Shown in pieces: positions 36,342-45,165 of a DNA stretch of 64,000 nt. The translations under genes and the position numbers were made by a program. Origin of the DNA: Candidatus Rubrivivax defluviihabitans (GTDB lineage Bacteria > Pseudomonadota > Gammaproteobacteria > Burkholderiales > Burkholderiaceae_C). Within the stretch, counting starts at the first letter, position 1, and every line of letters begins with the position of its first letter. The DNA is taken from assembly GCA_016709385.1 (NCBI GenBank), contig JADJMW010000005.1, positions 62,001 to 126,000 on the forward strand. Reading direction: 5' to 3'. Below the pieces are notes generated by a model. The model was not told the origin of the DNA and did not search any database. It saw only the letters and a program-made list of their open reading frames with translations.

Positions 36342-37655
36342 ATGAATGAACGTCATTCGGCTACCTCCCACCGCCACAAGCTCCGGCTCATGCTGCTGTG
36401 CCTCGCGCTGCTGCTGGCCGGTTGCGCATCACCCGTGCGCTTGATGCCCACGCCGGTGAGCTTCAGCAGCGGCGAGGTCGATCCGTTCGCGCAGGCCGGC
36501 ACCTCGGCGCGAGGCACCGACGTGCCGGTGCTGTATGTCACCAACCGCGGCGCAGTGATCGAGAAGCCCGATCCGATCTACACCATCCTGCCCAGCGAGC
36601 GCCTGCGCATGGGCGTGGCGCATGTGCGCATCGGCGACGAGAATCTGGACTGGGAAACGCTGCACCGCCTTTCCACCAGCGACGACCCCGACGATCGCCC
36701 GATCGTGCGGCTCGACTGGCTGCAACCGATGGTCTCGCTGGCGCCGAAGGATCTGGTCGCCGACTCAGGCGATGCGAAGGCCTTCTTCGCCCTGGTCGAC
36801 AAGGCGCTGGCCGCCAGCGCCAGCCGCGACCTGCTGATCTATGTGCACGGCTCCAACAAAACCCTGCCGCGCGCGGCGGCGCAGGCCGCGCAGCTGCGGC
36901 ATTTCACGGGCCGGCGTATGGTGGTACTGGCCTTCCTGTGGCCTTCGGGCGGGTCGATCCTGAGGTACTTCACCGACGTCGCCAATGCCGCGGCTTCGGT
37001 GGACTCCTTCGTGCGCCTGATCGAACTGCTGGCCGAACATACGCAGGCCGCCCATATCGACGTGCTGGCCTACAGCGCCGGCGCGCAGATCACCAGTCCC
37101 GGTCTGGCGCGCCTGGGCATGCCGCGGCCGGGCGAAACGCGCGAGCAGTTGCGCCAGCGTCTGCGCCTGGCCGAGGTGTACTTCGCCGCCCCCGACATCG
37201 ACACGCGTCGTTTCGTCGACGACCTGGGGGGCTACCTCGATCTCGTCAATCGCGTGACCGTCGCCGCGAACCTGAACGATTCGGCGCTGCGCGTGGCCAG
37301 CATCGTCCACCGCGCATCGCGCGCCGGCCGACCCGATCCGACCGAACTCGATGCCGAGCAGACGGCGTTCATGGTCGAAGCCTCGAACCAGCTGGGCTTC
37401 GACCTGATCAAGGTGAACCCGGACGACATCCCCCAATTGCCGAAGACCTCGCATGCGTTCTGGTACGAGGACCCCTGGGTCAGCGGCGACCTGCTCGGCT
37501 TGATGCTGCTGAAGGCGGCGCCGCCTCAGCGCGGACTGGAAGCGCAGATCGGGCCCCGAGCGTCGCGTTACTGGACCTTTCCGCCGGACTTCGACGAGCG
37601 CGTGAAACGGCTGTTCTTGCCCGCCACGCCCACGAAACCGGGGCCGCAACGGTGA
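36342..37655 (+). CDS. DUF900-type alpha/beta hydrolase lipoprotein
   Basis: 437 residues. Lipoprotein signal LMLLCLALLLAGCASP with lipobox L-A-G-C. The hydrolase domain (about 60-330) has VPVLYVTNRGAVIEKPDP, the oxyanion region LIYVHGSNKTLPRAA, and a nucleophile elbow AYSAGAQ. A catalytic Asp candidate lies in YFAAPDIDTRRF. Known: DUF900 proteins are putative esterases or lipases. It follows the SYLF gene by 72 bp on the same strand. Confidence 0.85.
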   Translation: MNERHSATSHRHKLRLMLLCLALLLAGCASPVRLMPTPVSFSSGEVDPFAQAGTSARGTDVPVLYVTNRGAVIEKPDPIYTILPSERLRMGVAHVRIGDENLDWETLHRLSTSDDPDDRPIVRLDWLQPMVSLAPKDLVADSGDAKAFFALVDKALAASASRDLLIYVHGSNKTLPRAAAQAAQLRHFTGRRMVVLAFLWPSGGSILRYFTDVANAAASVDSFVRLIELLAEHTQAAHIDVLAYSAGAQITSPGLARLGMPRPGETREQLRQRLRLAEVYFAAPDIDTRRFVDDLGGYLDLVNRVTVAANLNDSALRVASIVHRASRAGRPDPTELDAEQTAFMVEASNQLGFDLIKVNPDDIPQLPKTSHAFWYEDPWVSGDLLGLMLLKAAPPQRGLEAQIGPRASRYWTFPPDFDERVKRLFLPATPTKPGPQR

Positions 37656-37711
37656 GACGGTGGGAAGCGCTGGTCGCGGCCGTGCGGTGTGCCTCGCGGC
37701 CGTGGCCAGAC

Positions 37712-38191
37712 TCACGAGCAAGCGGATCGCAACTGGCGCAAGGCCTCGTTGGCCGCCGGCAGCGTGGACCGATCCTCGTTCGGGAAATAGCGCTGGTCCG
37801 TCGGCAGTTCGGTGCTGCCCGGCGCGGGCCAACCGCGCACCGGCACCACGCCGCTGGCCAGGCGGGCGGCGTCGATGCGGCCATTGTCCAGGTCACGCTG
37901 GCACACCAGCAGCACGCCGTTGGCGGTCAGCACGCGCTCGCGCAGCCTGCGCTGCGCCGGGCTGGCCGATGCCGCCAGCGCGGCGGCCTCCGGCGGCAAG
38001 GTCAGAAGGAAAAAGCGGCGTCCGCCGGGGTCCTGCGCCATCGCCCGCTCGGCCGCCACCTGAAAGCTGAAGCCCGCGCCGGCGATATACAGCCCGCCCT
38101 CGGATGGCGCCGAGGCCGCGGATGCGCCGGCCACGGCGAGCAGGGTGGCAAGGCACGCTCGCAGGCACGATGCGGTGATCTGCAGGCGCAT
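37712..38191 (-). CDS. Secreted protein of unknown function
   Basis: 159 residues, opposite in strand to its neighbours. Signal peptide MRLQITASCLRACLATLLAVAGASAASA. The mature part has GLYIAGAGFSFQVAAERAMAQDPGGRRFFLLTLP, then NGVLLVCQRDLDNGRIDAARLASGVVPVRGW, reminiscent of DsrE-like folds but too diverged to name. ATG 38191 is preferred because it begins the signal peptide. It lies tail-to-tail with the DUF900 gene and back-to-back with the next hydrolase gene, so it interrupts the block of + strand genes. Confidence 0.6.
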   Translation of the reverse strand: MRLQITASCLRACLATLLAVAGASAASAPSEGGLYIAGAGFSFQVAAERAMAQDPGGRRFFLLTLPPEAAALAASASPAQRRLRERVLTANGVLLVCQRDLDNGRIDAARLASGVVPVRGWPAPGSTELPTDQRYFPNEDRSTLPAANEALRQLRSACS

Positions 38192-38357
38192 ACAGGCGCT
38201 CCGTGGCACCGGCGGCCTGCCGGCCCGGGGGATGCTACGCCATCGCCCGCGCCTAGAATGAACGAGAGTCGGAGGCGGCTGGAGGCTTCCCCTGGCATCG
38301 CTGCGCGCAGCGACCTTCGTCTGCCCGTAAGCCGCGTCGTCGAGTGAGATCCACGCC

Positions 38358-39842
38358 ATGGTGTTGAAGGCCGTCCGATGGTTGAAGTGGGGTGCGGTGG
38401 CACTGGCCGTCGCCCTGGCGACCCTGCTGGCCGTGCGTGCCTACGACTCGCAACGCGGGCCGCCGCTGGACCTCTGGCACACCTTCGTCCCGCATGAGTT
38501 GTCGGCGACGGAGATCGACAAGTCGGACTGGTCGCAGTACATGGCGGCCGAGGCAAAGGCCTTCGGCGAAGTGCGGGCCGAGGTGACCGAGCGCCTGGAG
38601 CCGCAGGCCCGACATGCCGGCAACCGCTACTTCGCCGACAGCCCGGTCTACCCGGGCCGATTTGCGCGCGACTGGAACCGTTCCTACGTCATGCAACCTG
38701 AGGGTACACCGGCCGGTGCGGTGGTGCTGCTGCACGGCCTGACGGATTCGCCGTACAGCTTGCGCCATATCGCGCAGCGCTACGTGGAGTCGGGCTACGT
38801 GGCGGTGGCGATCCGCATGCCCGGCCACGGCACCGTGCCGGGCGGGCTGGCCGCCGTCGAGTGGGAGCAATGGACCGCGGCCACGCGCCTGGCCGTCAGG
38901 GAAGCACGCCGACTGGCCGGCCCTTCGTTGCCCCTGCATCTGATCGGGTTCTCCAACGGTGGCGCGCTGGCGATGAAATACGCGCTGGAAGCCGCCGCCG
39001 ACAAGGCGCTCGCGCACCCCGACCGGATCGTCTTGATCGCGCCGATGATCGGCATCACGAGCCTGGCCCGGTTTGCCGGCGTGATGGGCTGGCCCGCCGT
39101 CTTTCCCGCCTTCGCGAAAGCGGCCTGGCTGGGCGTGGTGCCGGAGTTCAACCCGTTCAAGTTCAATTCGTTCCCGGTCAACGGCGCGCGCCAGAGCTCG
39201 CTGGTGGCGCGCGCGCTGCAGCAGGACATCGCCCAAGCAGCCAGCCAGGGCCGGCTGGCCGAACTGGCGCCCGTGCTCACGTTCCAGTCGGTGGTGGACT
39301 TCACCGTCAGCACGCGTGCGATCGTCAACGCCCTGTATCTGAACCTGCCCGCGAACGGCAGTGAACTCGTGCTCTTCGACATCAACCGCAATACCAAGTT
39401 CGGCCCCCTGCTGCCCAGCAATACCGAAACGGTGCTGGCGCGACTGCTGCCCGATGCACCACGAACGTTCAGGACCACGGTCATCACGAACGTCAACGCC
39501 GACAGCGCCGAAGTCGTCGAGCGCGTCACCGAGGCCGGGTCGACCACCGAGCAGAGCCGTGCCTTGGGACTGACCTACCCCAGGGAGGTGTTCTCGCTGT
39601 CGCACCTGGCGCTGTCGTTTCCGATGAACGACTCGCTCTACGGCATGACGCCGGACGCGCCGCCCGAGTACGGCGTTCACCTGGGTGCCATGGCGACGCG
39701 GGGTGAACGCGGCATCCTGATCGTCAGCCTGGACTCGCTGTCCCGGATGTCGTCGAACCCCTTCTTTCCCTACCTGCTCGAACGCATCGAAGAGGGTATC
39801 GGCACCGGCGGCAAGGGTGGCCAGGCCGCACCCCGGAACTAG
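38358..39842 (+). CDS. Alpha/beta hydrolase, lysophospholipase-like
   Basis: 494 residues. N-terminal membrane anchor (WLKWGAVALAVALATLLAV). Serine aminopeptidase/Hydrolase_4 type domain: GAVVLLHGLTDSPYSLRHIAQRYVESGYVAVAIRMPGHGTVPGG, nucleophile elbow in LIGFSNGGALAMKYAL, and late His in YGVHLGAM as candidate triad residue. Such monoglyceride lipase-like enzymes are often about 300 residues, so this one carries a long C-terminal segment (about 330-490). Substrate unknown. It starts 166 bp from the divergent hypothetical gene. Confidence 0.85.
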   Translation: MVLKAVRWLKWGAVALAVALATLLAVRAYDSQRGPPLDLWHTFVPHELSATEIDKSDWSQYMAAEAKAFGEVRAEVTERLEPQARHAGNRYFADSPVYPGRFARDWNRSYVMQPEGTPAGAVVLLHGLTDSPYSLRHIAQRYVESGYVAVAIRMPGHGTVPGGLAAVEWEQWTAATRLAVREARRLAGPSLPLHLIGFSNGGALAMKYALEAAADKALAHPDRIVLIAPMIGITSLARFAGVMGWPAVFPAFAKAAWLGVVPEFNPFKFNSFPVNGARQSSLVARALQQDIAQAASQGRLAELAPVLTFQSVVDFTVSTRAIVNALYLNLPANGSELVLFDINRNTKFGPLLPSNTETVLARLLPDAPRTFRTTVITNVNADSAEVVERVTEAGSTTEQSRALGLTYPREVFSLSHLALSFPMNDSLYGMTPDAPPEYGVHLGAMATRGERGILIVSLDSLSRMSSNPFFPYLLERIEEGIGTGGKGGQAAPRN

Positions 39843-39872
39843 ACGCCGCCATCATTCAACGCTGGGACGATC

Positions 39873-40319
39873 ATGAAGCTGCACTCCATTCCGATGCTCG
39901 CGGTGGCGCTCGCCGCCTGCATGCCCGCCGTGGCCACCGAAACGGCGACCATCACGAGTTCCGTCAACGTGCGCTCCGGCCCCGACCGCTCGCTGCCGAC
40001 GGTCACCTGGCTGCTGGGTGGAACGCGGGTGACCGTGGTCGGATGCATTTCGAACTGGCGCTGGTGCGATGTCGTCGCCGGTCGCGACCGCGGCTGGGTG
40101 TATTCGCGCTACCTGTCGCTGCCCTTCCAGGGCAGTGCGGTCGTCATCGCCAATGGCGGCCCCAACCTCGGCTTGCCGGTGGTCGAATTCGAGCTCGGGC
40201 CCTACTGGGACGAGCACTATCCGCGGCGGCTGTTCTTCGCGCAGAAGGCCCGCTGGCAGACCCACTGGGACCAGCGCCGGCCGCAGCCCGAGTGGCGCGA
40301 GCCTGCGCCCCGCCGCTAG
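39873..40319 (+). CDS. Bacterial SH3-domain secreted protein
   Basis: 148 residues. Signal peptide MKLHSIPMLAVALAACMPAVA. The SH3_3 domain covers about 25-90: ITSSVNVRSGPDRSLPTVTWLLGGTRVTVVGCISNWRWCDVVAGRDRGWVYSRYL. The tail is rich in Trp, Arg and Pro. Known: such domains bind peptidoglycan or other envelope partners. It lies 30 bp after the hydrolase gene, so the two are probably co-transcribed. Confidence 0.85.
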   Translation: MKLHSIPMLAVALAACMPAVATETATITSSVNVRSGPDRSLPTVTWLLGGTRVTVVGCISNWRWCDVVAGRDRGWVYSRYLSLPFQGSAVVIANGGPNLGLPVVEFELGPYWDEHYPRRLFFAQKARWQTHWDQRRPQPEWREPAPRR

Positions 40320-40520
40320 GCGCTGACGCGCCGGGCGCAGTCGCCAGCCCGGCAGTCGCCGGCGAAAGGCGTTGACCCAGGCAGCGCCCGGTGCCTGCTC
40401 GATCGAGCGCTTCACGTCACAAGGGCTCGCATCCCGGCCGCCCTGCCCGGTGCCGGCTTTGAAGGCGTCACCATAGAATCCGGCGCCATCCCGGCCGCCC
40501 TTCCGAAGACCGCCCACGCC
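40320..40520 (+). promoter_or_regulatory. Leader region of the sensor kinase gene
   Basis: 200 bp without a gene. It includes CGAAAGGCGTTGACCC at about 40361-40376, which carries a TTGAC -35-like element but no clear -10. The four-copy activator box found elsewhere in this region is absent, so the regulator pair may be expressed independently. Confidence 0.3.
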
Positions 40521-42812
40521 GTGCGATCCAGACTCCGCTTGCGCGCTCGCCCGCCCCCACACAGTCGCCCGGCACAGGACCGCCCGGCCTCGGTGCGCGC
40601 CTTCGCATGCATCGTCTGCCTGATCGTTTTCTGGTCGCCGCTGGCGACCACGGCCAGTGCGGCAGTGAGGCAGCACAACGTGCTCGTGCTCTATGCGAAC
40701 GGCCGCCTGCTGCCGGCAAACGTGGAAGGCGACCGCGCCATCGCCGAGGCCTTCTCCGCCCGTGCCGACCTGTCGGTGACACTGTCCAGCGAGTTTCTGG
40801 ACAGTCCGCACTTCGGTGGCCAGGCCTACGAGCGCGCCATGGCCGACTTCCTGCGCGAGAAGTACGCCGCGGCGCCACCCGAGGTGATCATGGCAGGCGG
40901 TGAGGAGGCGCTGGACTTCTGGCTCCGGCACCGCGACAAGATCTTCCCGGGGGTGCCGATCGTGCACGTTGGCGTTTCCGTGGCGTGGCTGCAGCAGGTA
41001 CTGCCGCTGCCACCCGGCGTCATCGGCATTCCGATCGATCAGGACGAAGTCGGGACCATCGAACAGGCTCTGCGCTGGCACCCGGCCGCGCGCCGGCTGG
41101 TCTTCGTGACCGGTGCCAGCTCTTGGGACCGCCAGTGGGAAGACCGCCTGCGTGCGCTGAGCACCGAATTCGCCGGCCGCCTGGCGGTGGAGTTCCTGGT
41201 CGGGCTGCCGATCGACGAGTTGCAGCAGCGCCTGCGCGACCTGCCTGCAGACGCCATCGTCTACACCCCGGGGCTTTTCGCCGATGGCAGCGGTCGCACC
41301 TTTCTGCCGCGCGAGGTGGTCAGGCTGGTCGCCGCCGCCTCGGCGGCTCCGGTCTACGGGTCGTTCTCGACCCACCTCGGCACCGGCATCATCGGTGGCC
41401 GGACGACCGGCTACGACGCCATGGGGCATCGCGGCGCCGACATCGTGCTGGCACTGCTCGACGGCGCGGCACCGGCATCGCTGGCGCTGCCGGCGGTCAT
41501 GCCGACGGCGCTGCACGTCGACTGGCGACAGTTGCAGCGCTGGGGCATCGACCCGAAGACGCTGCCCGGCGATGCGGTCGTGCAGTTCCGCATGCCCAGC
41601 TTATGGGAGTCCTATGGCCGCTGGGTGCTGCTTGCCGGTGTGGTCGTGCTGCTGCAGGCCGGATTCATCGCCGCGCTCCTGGTCGAGCGGCGCCGGCGGC
41701 GGAACACGGCGGCCGCGCTCCTGCAAAGCCAGCAGCACATGAGCCTGGCCGCTCGCGCGGCGGGCCTGTCGATGTGGGAGATGGACGTCGAAGCTCAGCG
41801 CAAGGGGCTGCCGGGCACTTCGCCCGGGCGTGCCGGCGCAGCGCCCGGTGCGCTGTCCGACTTTGCCGGCACGCTCGAGCGCATCCACACGCCCGACCGC
41901 GACCGGGTGGAGGAGGTCATTCGCGGTGCGCTCGCGTCCGGCGAAGAATTCGACGTCGAGTACCGCATCGTCGCCGCCGACGGCACGCTGCATTGGCAGT
42001 CGGCGCGCGGGCGCGCCGACGACGGCCGGTGCCAGCGGCTGCTCGGCGTGGTGAGCGACATCACGCAGCGCAAGCAGGCCGAAGCCGAGGCCGCGCAGGC
42101 CCACGCCGCGCTGCAGCACATGACGCGGGTGGCGCTGCTCGGCCAGCTCTCGGCGTCGATCGCGCACCAGCTGAACCAGCCGCTGGCATCGATCCTGGGC
42201 AATGCAGAAGCGGCGCAGAAGATGCTGCAGCGCGCGCCGGTCGACCTGGCCGAGTTACGCGACATCTGCGCCGATATCGTGACCGAGGACCAGCGCGCGG
42301 CCAACGTGATCCGCCGCCTTGGTGCACTGTTCAAGCGCAGCCCGCCTTCGCTCGCGCTGCTCGACGTCAACGCGCTCGTGCGCGACACGGTCGATCTCAT
42401 GCGCACCAACCTGCTGATGCGCCACGTCGCCCTCGTCACGACGCTGGCACCCGACCTGCCGCCGCTGGAAGGCGACCGCGTGCAACTGCAGCAGATGCTG
42501 CTCAACCTGATCATCAACGCCGCCGACGCCATGCGCACGCTGCCCGAAACCGGGCGGGTGATGACGATCTCCAGCGCGTTGGAGACCGGCATGATCCGCC
42601 TGTGCGTGGCCGACTCCGGTCCGGGCGTTCCCGCCGCAGCGATGGACAAGCTGTTCGAGCCGTTCTGGACCACGAAGGCCGAGGGCATGGGCATCGGTCT
42701 GGCGGTCTGCCGGTCCATCGTGGCGGCGCACCATGGCACCCTCGACGTCGAGAATGCACCCGAAGGCGGCGCCGTCTTCTGCGCCCGCTTGCCCGCGCGC
42801 GCGACGCCATGA
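40521..42812 (+). CDS. Sensor histidine kinase with an ABC substrate-binding-like sensor domain
   Basis: 763 residues. Signal-anchor near residues 28-45, then a periplasmic ABC_sub_bind-like domain (about 50-345: HNVLVLYANGRLLPANVEGDRAIAEAF, PPEVIMAGGEEALDFWL, GGRTTGYDAMGHRGADIVLALLDG). A membrane segment follows (about 365-390, WVLLAGVVVLLQAGFIAALLV). A PAS-like domain covers about 400-515 with the C-terminal SDITQRKQAEAEA. Kinase core: His in ASIAHQLNQPLASILGNAEAA, N box NLIINAADAM, G boxes DSGPGVP and GMGIGLAVCRSI. Pairs with the overlapping FixJ-type gene. The ligand is unknown; binding of a small organic nutrient fits the domain. Confidence 0.92.
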   Translation: MRSRLRLRARPPPHSRPAQDRPASVRAFACIVCLIVFWSPLATTASAAVRQHNVLVLYANGRLLPANVEGDRAIAEAFSARADLSVTLSSEFLDSPHFGGQAYERAMADFLREKYAAAPPEVIMAGGEEALDFWLRHRDKIFPGVPIVHVGVSVAWLQQVLPLPPGVIGIPIDQDEVGTIEQALRWHPAARRLVFVTGASSWDRQWEDRLRALSTEFAGRLAVEFLVGLPIDELQQRLRDLPADAIVYTPGLFADGSGRTFLPREVVRLVAAASAAPVYGSFSTHLGTGIIGGRTTGYDAMGHRGADIVLALLDGAAPASLALPAVMPTALHVDWRQLQRWGIDPKTLPGDAVVQFRMPSLWESYGRWVLLAGVVVLLQAGFIAALLVERRRRRNTAAALLQSQQHMSLAARAAGLSMWEMDVEAQRKGLPGTSPGRAGAAPGALSDFAGTLERIHTPDRDRVEEVIRGALASGEEFDVEYRIVAADGTLHWQSARGRADDGRCQRLLGVVSDITQRKQAEAEAAQAHAALQHMTRVALLGQLSASIAHQLNQPLASILGNAEAAQKMLQRAPVDLAELRDICADIVTEDQRAANVIRRLGALFKRSPPSLALLDVNALVRDTVDLMRTNLLMRHVALVTTLAPDLPPLEGDRVQLQQMLLNLIINAADAMRTLPETGRVMTISSALETGMIRLCVADSGPGVPAAAMDKLFEPFWTTKAEGMGIGLAVCRSIVAAHHGTLDVENAPEGGAVFCARLPARATP

Positions 42813-43492
42813 CCGACCCTGCTGCCACGCTTGCCACGCCGACGGTGCACGTGGTCGACGACGACCCCCAGGTGGCGAAAGCGCTGGCGCGCCTGCTGCG
42901 CGAGCACGGCTTTCGCACCGCGGTCTTCGACTCGGCCGAGGCCTTCCTGGCGCAGTGCGACGTCTCGGCGCCGGGCTGCCTGGTGCTCGACGTCAATCTG
43001 CCCGGGCTCGACGGCCTGGCGCTGCAGCGGCGCCTGGCCAAGGGCGGCCCGGCCTGGCCCATCGTCTTCATGACCGGCCATGGCGACATCCCGATGTCGG
43101 TGCAGGCGGTCAAGGCCGGCGCGGTCGACTTCCTGACCAAGCCGGTGGCAGCCGAAGTGCTGCTCGCCTCGGTGCGCGCCGGCCTGGCGCAGGACGCGCG
43201 GTCACGCCAGGCGCAGGCCGAGAGCGCGGCGCTGCGGCGGCGCCATGCCAGCCTGACGGCGCGCGAGCGCGAAGTGCTGGCCGGGCTCGTGGCCGGCAAG
43301 CTCAACAAGCAGATCGCGGCCGACCTGGGCATCGTCGAGCCCACGGTCAAGTTCCATCGCGCTCGCATCATGGAGCGCATGCAGGCGCGCACCGTGGCCG
43401 AACTGATGCACCTGGTGGCCCGGCTGGAGCTCGCGCCGGACGCGCGGCCCGCCGCGCCGCCCGGCGACGTCAAGCAGGACGAACCGACCTAA
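42809..43492 (+). CDS. FixJ/NarL-type response regulator
   Basis: 227 residues. Receiver with DDD at 17-19, phospho-acceptor D61 in LVLDVNLPGLDGL, MTGHGDIPMSVQAVKAGAVDFLTKPV as in FixJ. The LuxR-type helix-turn-helix covers about 150-205: LTAREREVLAGLVAGKLNKQIAADLGIVEPTVKFHRARIMERM. It overlaps the kinase stop by 4 bp (ATGA). It is the only full regulator with a DNA-binding domain in this region and the natural candidate to bind the four activator boxes (35319, 43547, 53356, 62365); this is inferred, not seen. Confidence 0.95.
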   Translation: MTDPAATLATPTVHVVDDDPQVAKALARLLREHGFRTAVFDSAEAFLAQCDVSAPGCLVLDVNLPGLDGLALQRRLAKGGPAWPIVFMTGHGDIPMSVQAVKAGAVDFLTKPVAAEVLLASVRAGLAQDARSRQAQAESAALRRRHASLTAREREVLAGLVAGKLNKQIAADLGIVEPTVKFHRARIMERMQARTVAELMHLVARLELAPDARPAAPPGDVKQDEPT

Positions 43493-43546
43493 GGCCGCAC
43501 CCGGCCGAAGACGCGTGCCGCCGTCGTCCGGCGGGCACGTTCGCCC

Positions 43547-43601
43547 ACTATGCCAAAGGCGAGTAGCCGCGCGCTGGGCGACGCGCTAGCGTGGGCGTCG
43601 C
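43547..43601 (+). promoter_or_regulatory. Conserved activator-box promoter, copy 2, ahead of the DUF1254 operon
   Basis: Box ACTATGCCAAAGGCGAG at 43547-43563, -35-like TAGCCG at 43564-43569, 17-bp spacer, -10-like TAGCGT at 43587-43592, then 9 nt to the former receiver start at 43602. It is about 130 bp ahead of the first DUF1254 ATG. This copy diverges most in the -35, so it may depend most on the activator. Confidence 0.7.
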
Positions 43602-43655
43602 ACGGCAACGAGCCTCGTCGCCGTGGTGGCCGTGGTGGCCGTGGTGGGCGAACGG
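43602..43655 (+). pseudogene. Vestige of receiver first codons with a tandem repeat
   Basis: In the register of the receiver gene start, the first nine codons read T-A-T-S-L-V-A-V-V against M-Q-S-I-L-V-A-V-V in the intact gene at 53411; the ATG has become ACG. The GCCGTGGTG of codons 7-9 is then repeated in tandem three times (to about 43647) instead of continuing into DDE. This looks like a decayed start plus a repeat expansion. Confidence 0.5.
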
Positions 43656-43719
43656 GCCGATGCCGCGTTCTATTCCTGCACGTGTTGGCGCCGGTTGCAG
43701 CGCCCGAGGAGACCAACCC

Positions 43720-45105
43720 ATGATCAGCCATCTTGACGATCTGAAATTCGAGGGCGGCTACCCGACCGCAGAGACCACTCGAAAACTCTACGACCAGCTC
43801 GACCTGCAACGCGCGGCGCAGGCCTACCTGGACTTCATGCCCGCGATATCGATGCAGGCCTTGCTCGACATGCACCCGCGCGACCACGGGGTCAGCGAGA
43901 CCGGCGGCATGATCGTGTACACCGAGCCGGGCGAAGGCAGGTCGAAAGACCTCGGCCTGACCTACAACACCGAAAGCATGTACGCGAGCGCCAGCGTCGA
44001 CCTCAAGCAGACCGGCCCGGCGGTCATCGAGGTGCCGCCGAACGTGCTGGGGGTCATCAACGACGGCTTCTTTCTCTACTTGGCGGACCTCGGCAATGCC
44101 GGTCCCGACCGCGGGAAAGGCGGCAAGTACCTGCTGCTGCCGCCGGGCTACGAGGGCGACGTGCCCGAGGGCTACTTCGTCTTCCGCTCCAGCACCTGGC
44201 GCAACTGGGTGATGGCGCGCGGCTTCGAGCAGGACACGGGGCGAGGCGAGGCCGCGCTGGCGTACTACAAGGCGCACTTCAAGGTCTACCCGCTGGGCGA
44301 GGGCGTGCACCAGCCGAGCGTCTTCAGCGCGTCGTTCAAGCCGAGCGACTCCACTTTTGCGCGCGACATGCGCTACTTCGAGCGGCTGCACCAGATGGTC
44401 CAGTACGAGCCGCTCTCGGCCTTCACGCCGGAGCAGCTGGGCCTGCTGCATGCCCTGGGGATCGTGAAGGGAGCCCCGTTCCAGCCCGACGAGCGCATGC
44501 GCCGCATCCTGTCGGACGGCGTCCGGCTGGGCGACGGCATGGCCAAGGCGATCATGTTCGCCAGCCGCGACCCGGAGGCCCGGGTCTACCCGGACCGTCA
44601 TTGGGAGCGGGTCTTCATCGGCGGCTACAAGTTCGAGCGCGACGGCGCCCGGCTGCTGGACGCCCGCACCCTCTGGCACTACGGCGCCATCGTGGTCACC
44701 CCGGCGATGGAAGCCAAGATGGTCGGCGTCGGCTCGCAGTACCTCACGGCCTACAAGGACGCGAGCGGCGCCTACCTGGACGGCGGACAGAACTATCGCC
44801 TGCGGCTGCCGACCGGGATTCCCGCGAAGAACTTCTGGTCGGTGACCGTCTACGACACCGAGACGCGCTCGCTGCTGCAGAACGGCCAGCCGAAGCCGAG
44901 CATCAGCAGCGCCTTCGACCAGCCCGAGGTGAACCCGGACGGCTCGGTCGACATCTTCTTCGGCCCGGCAGCGCCACAGGGCAAGGAGAAGAACTGGATC
45001 CGGACGGTGCCCGGACAGGGCCACTTCGTCTGGATCCGCCTGTACGGCCCGCTGGAGCCCTTCTTCGAGCAGACCTGGCGACCCGACGACATCGTGAAGG
45101 TCTGA
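43720..45105 (+). CDS. DUF1254/DUF1214 protein, copy 1
   Basis: 461 residues. The N-terminal DUF1254 domain (about 45-170) has LTYNTESMYASASVDLKQTGPAVIEVPPN, a GPDRGKGGKYLLLPPGYEGDVPEGY loop and W-R-N-W. The C-terminal DUF1214 domain (about 345-455) has YLDGGQNYRLRLPTGIPAKNFWSVTVYD, NPDGSVDIFFGP and W-I-R-L-YGPLEPFF. No signal peptide is seen. Known: families of unknown function, often in clusters with sulfatases and transport genes. AGGAG precedes the ATG. First of the operon under promoter copy 2. Confidence 0.9.
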   Translation: MISHLDDLKFEGGYPTAETTRKLYDQLDLQRAAQAYLDFMPAISMQALLDMHPRDHGVSETGGMIVYTEPGEGRSKDLGLTYNTESMYASASVDLKQTGPAVIEVPPNVLGVINDGFFLYLADLGNAGPDRGKGGKYLLLPPGYEGDVPEGYFVFRSSTWRNWVMARGFEQDTGRGEAALAYYKAHFKVYPLGEGVHQPSVFSASFKPSDSTFARDMRYFERLHQMVQYEPLSAFTPEQLGLLHALGIVKGAPFQPDERMRRILSDGVRLGDGMAKAIMFASRDPEARVYPDRHWERVFIGGYKFERDGARLLDARTLWHYGAIVVTPAMEAKMVGVGSQYLTAYKDASGAYLDGGQNYRLRLPTGIPAKNFWSVTVYDTETRSLLQNGQPKPSISSAFDQPEVNPDGSVDIFFGPAAPQGKEKNWIRTVPGQGHFVWIRLYGPLEPFFEQTWRPDDIVKV

Positions 45106-45165
45106 GCAGCAGTGCCTGCAGCCCCAGCCACGTCACTTGCGAAGCCAACGCGAAGGAGAGAAGCC

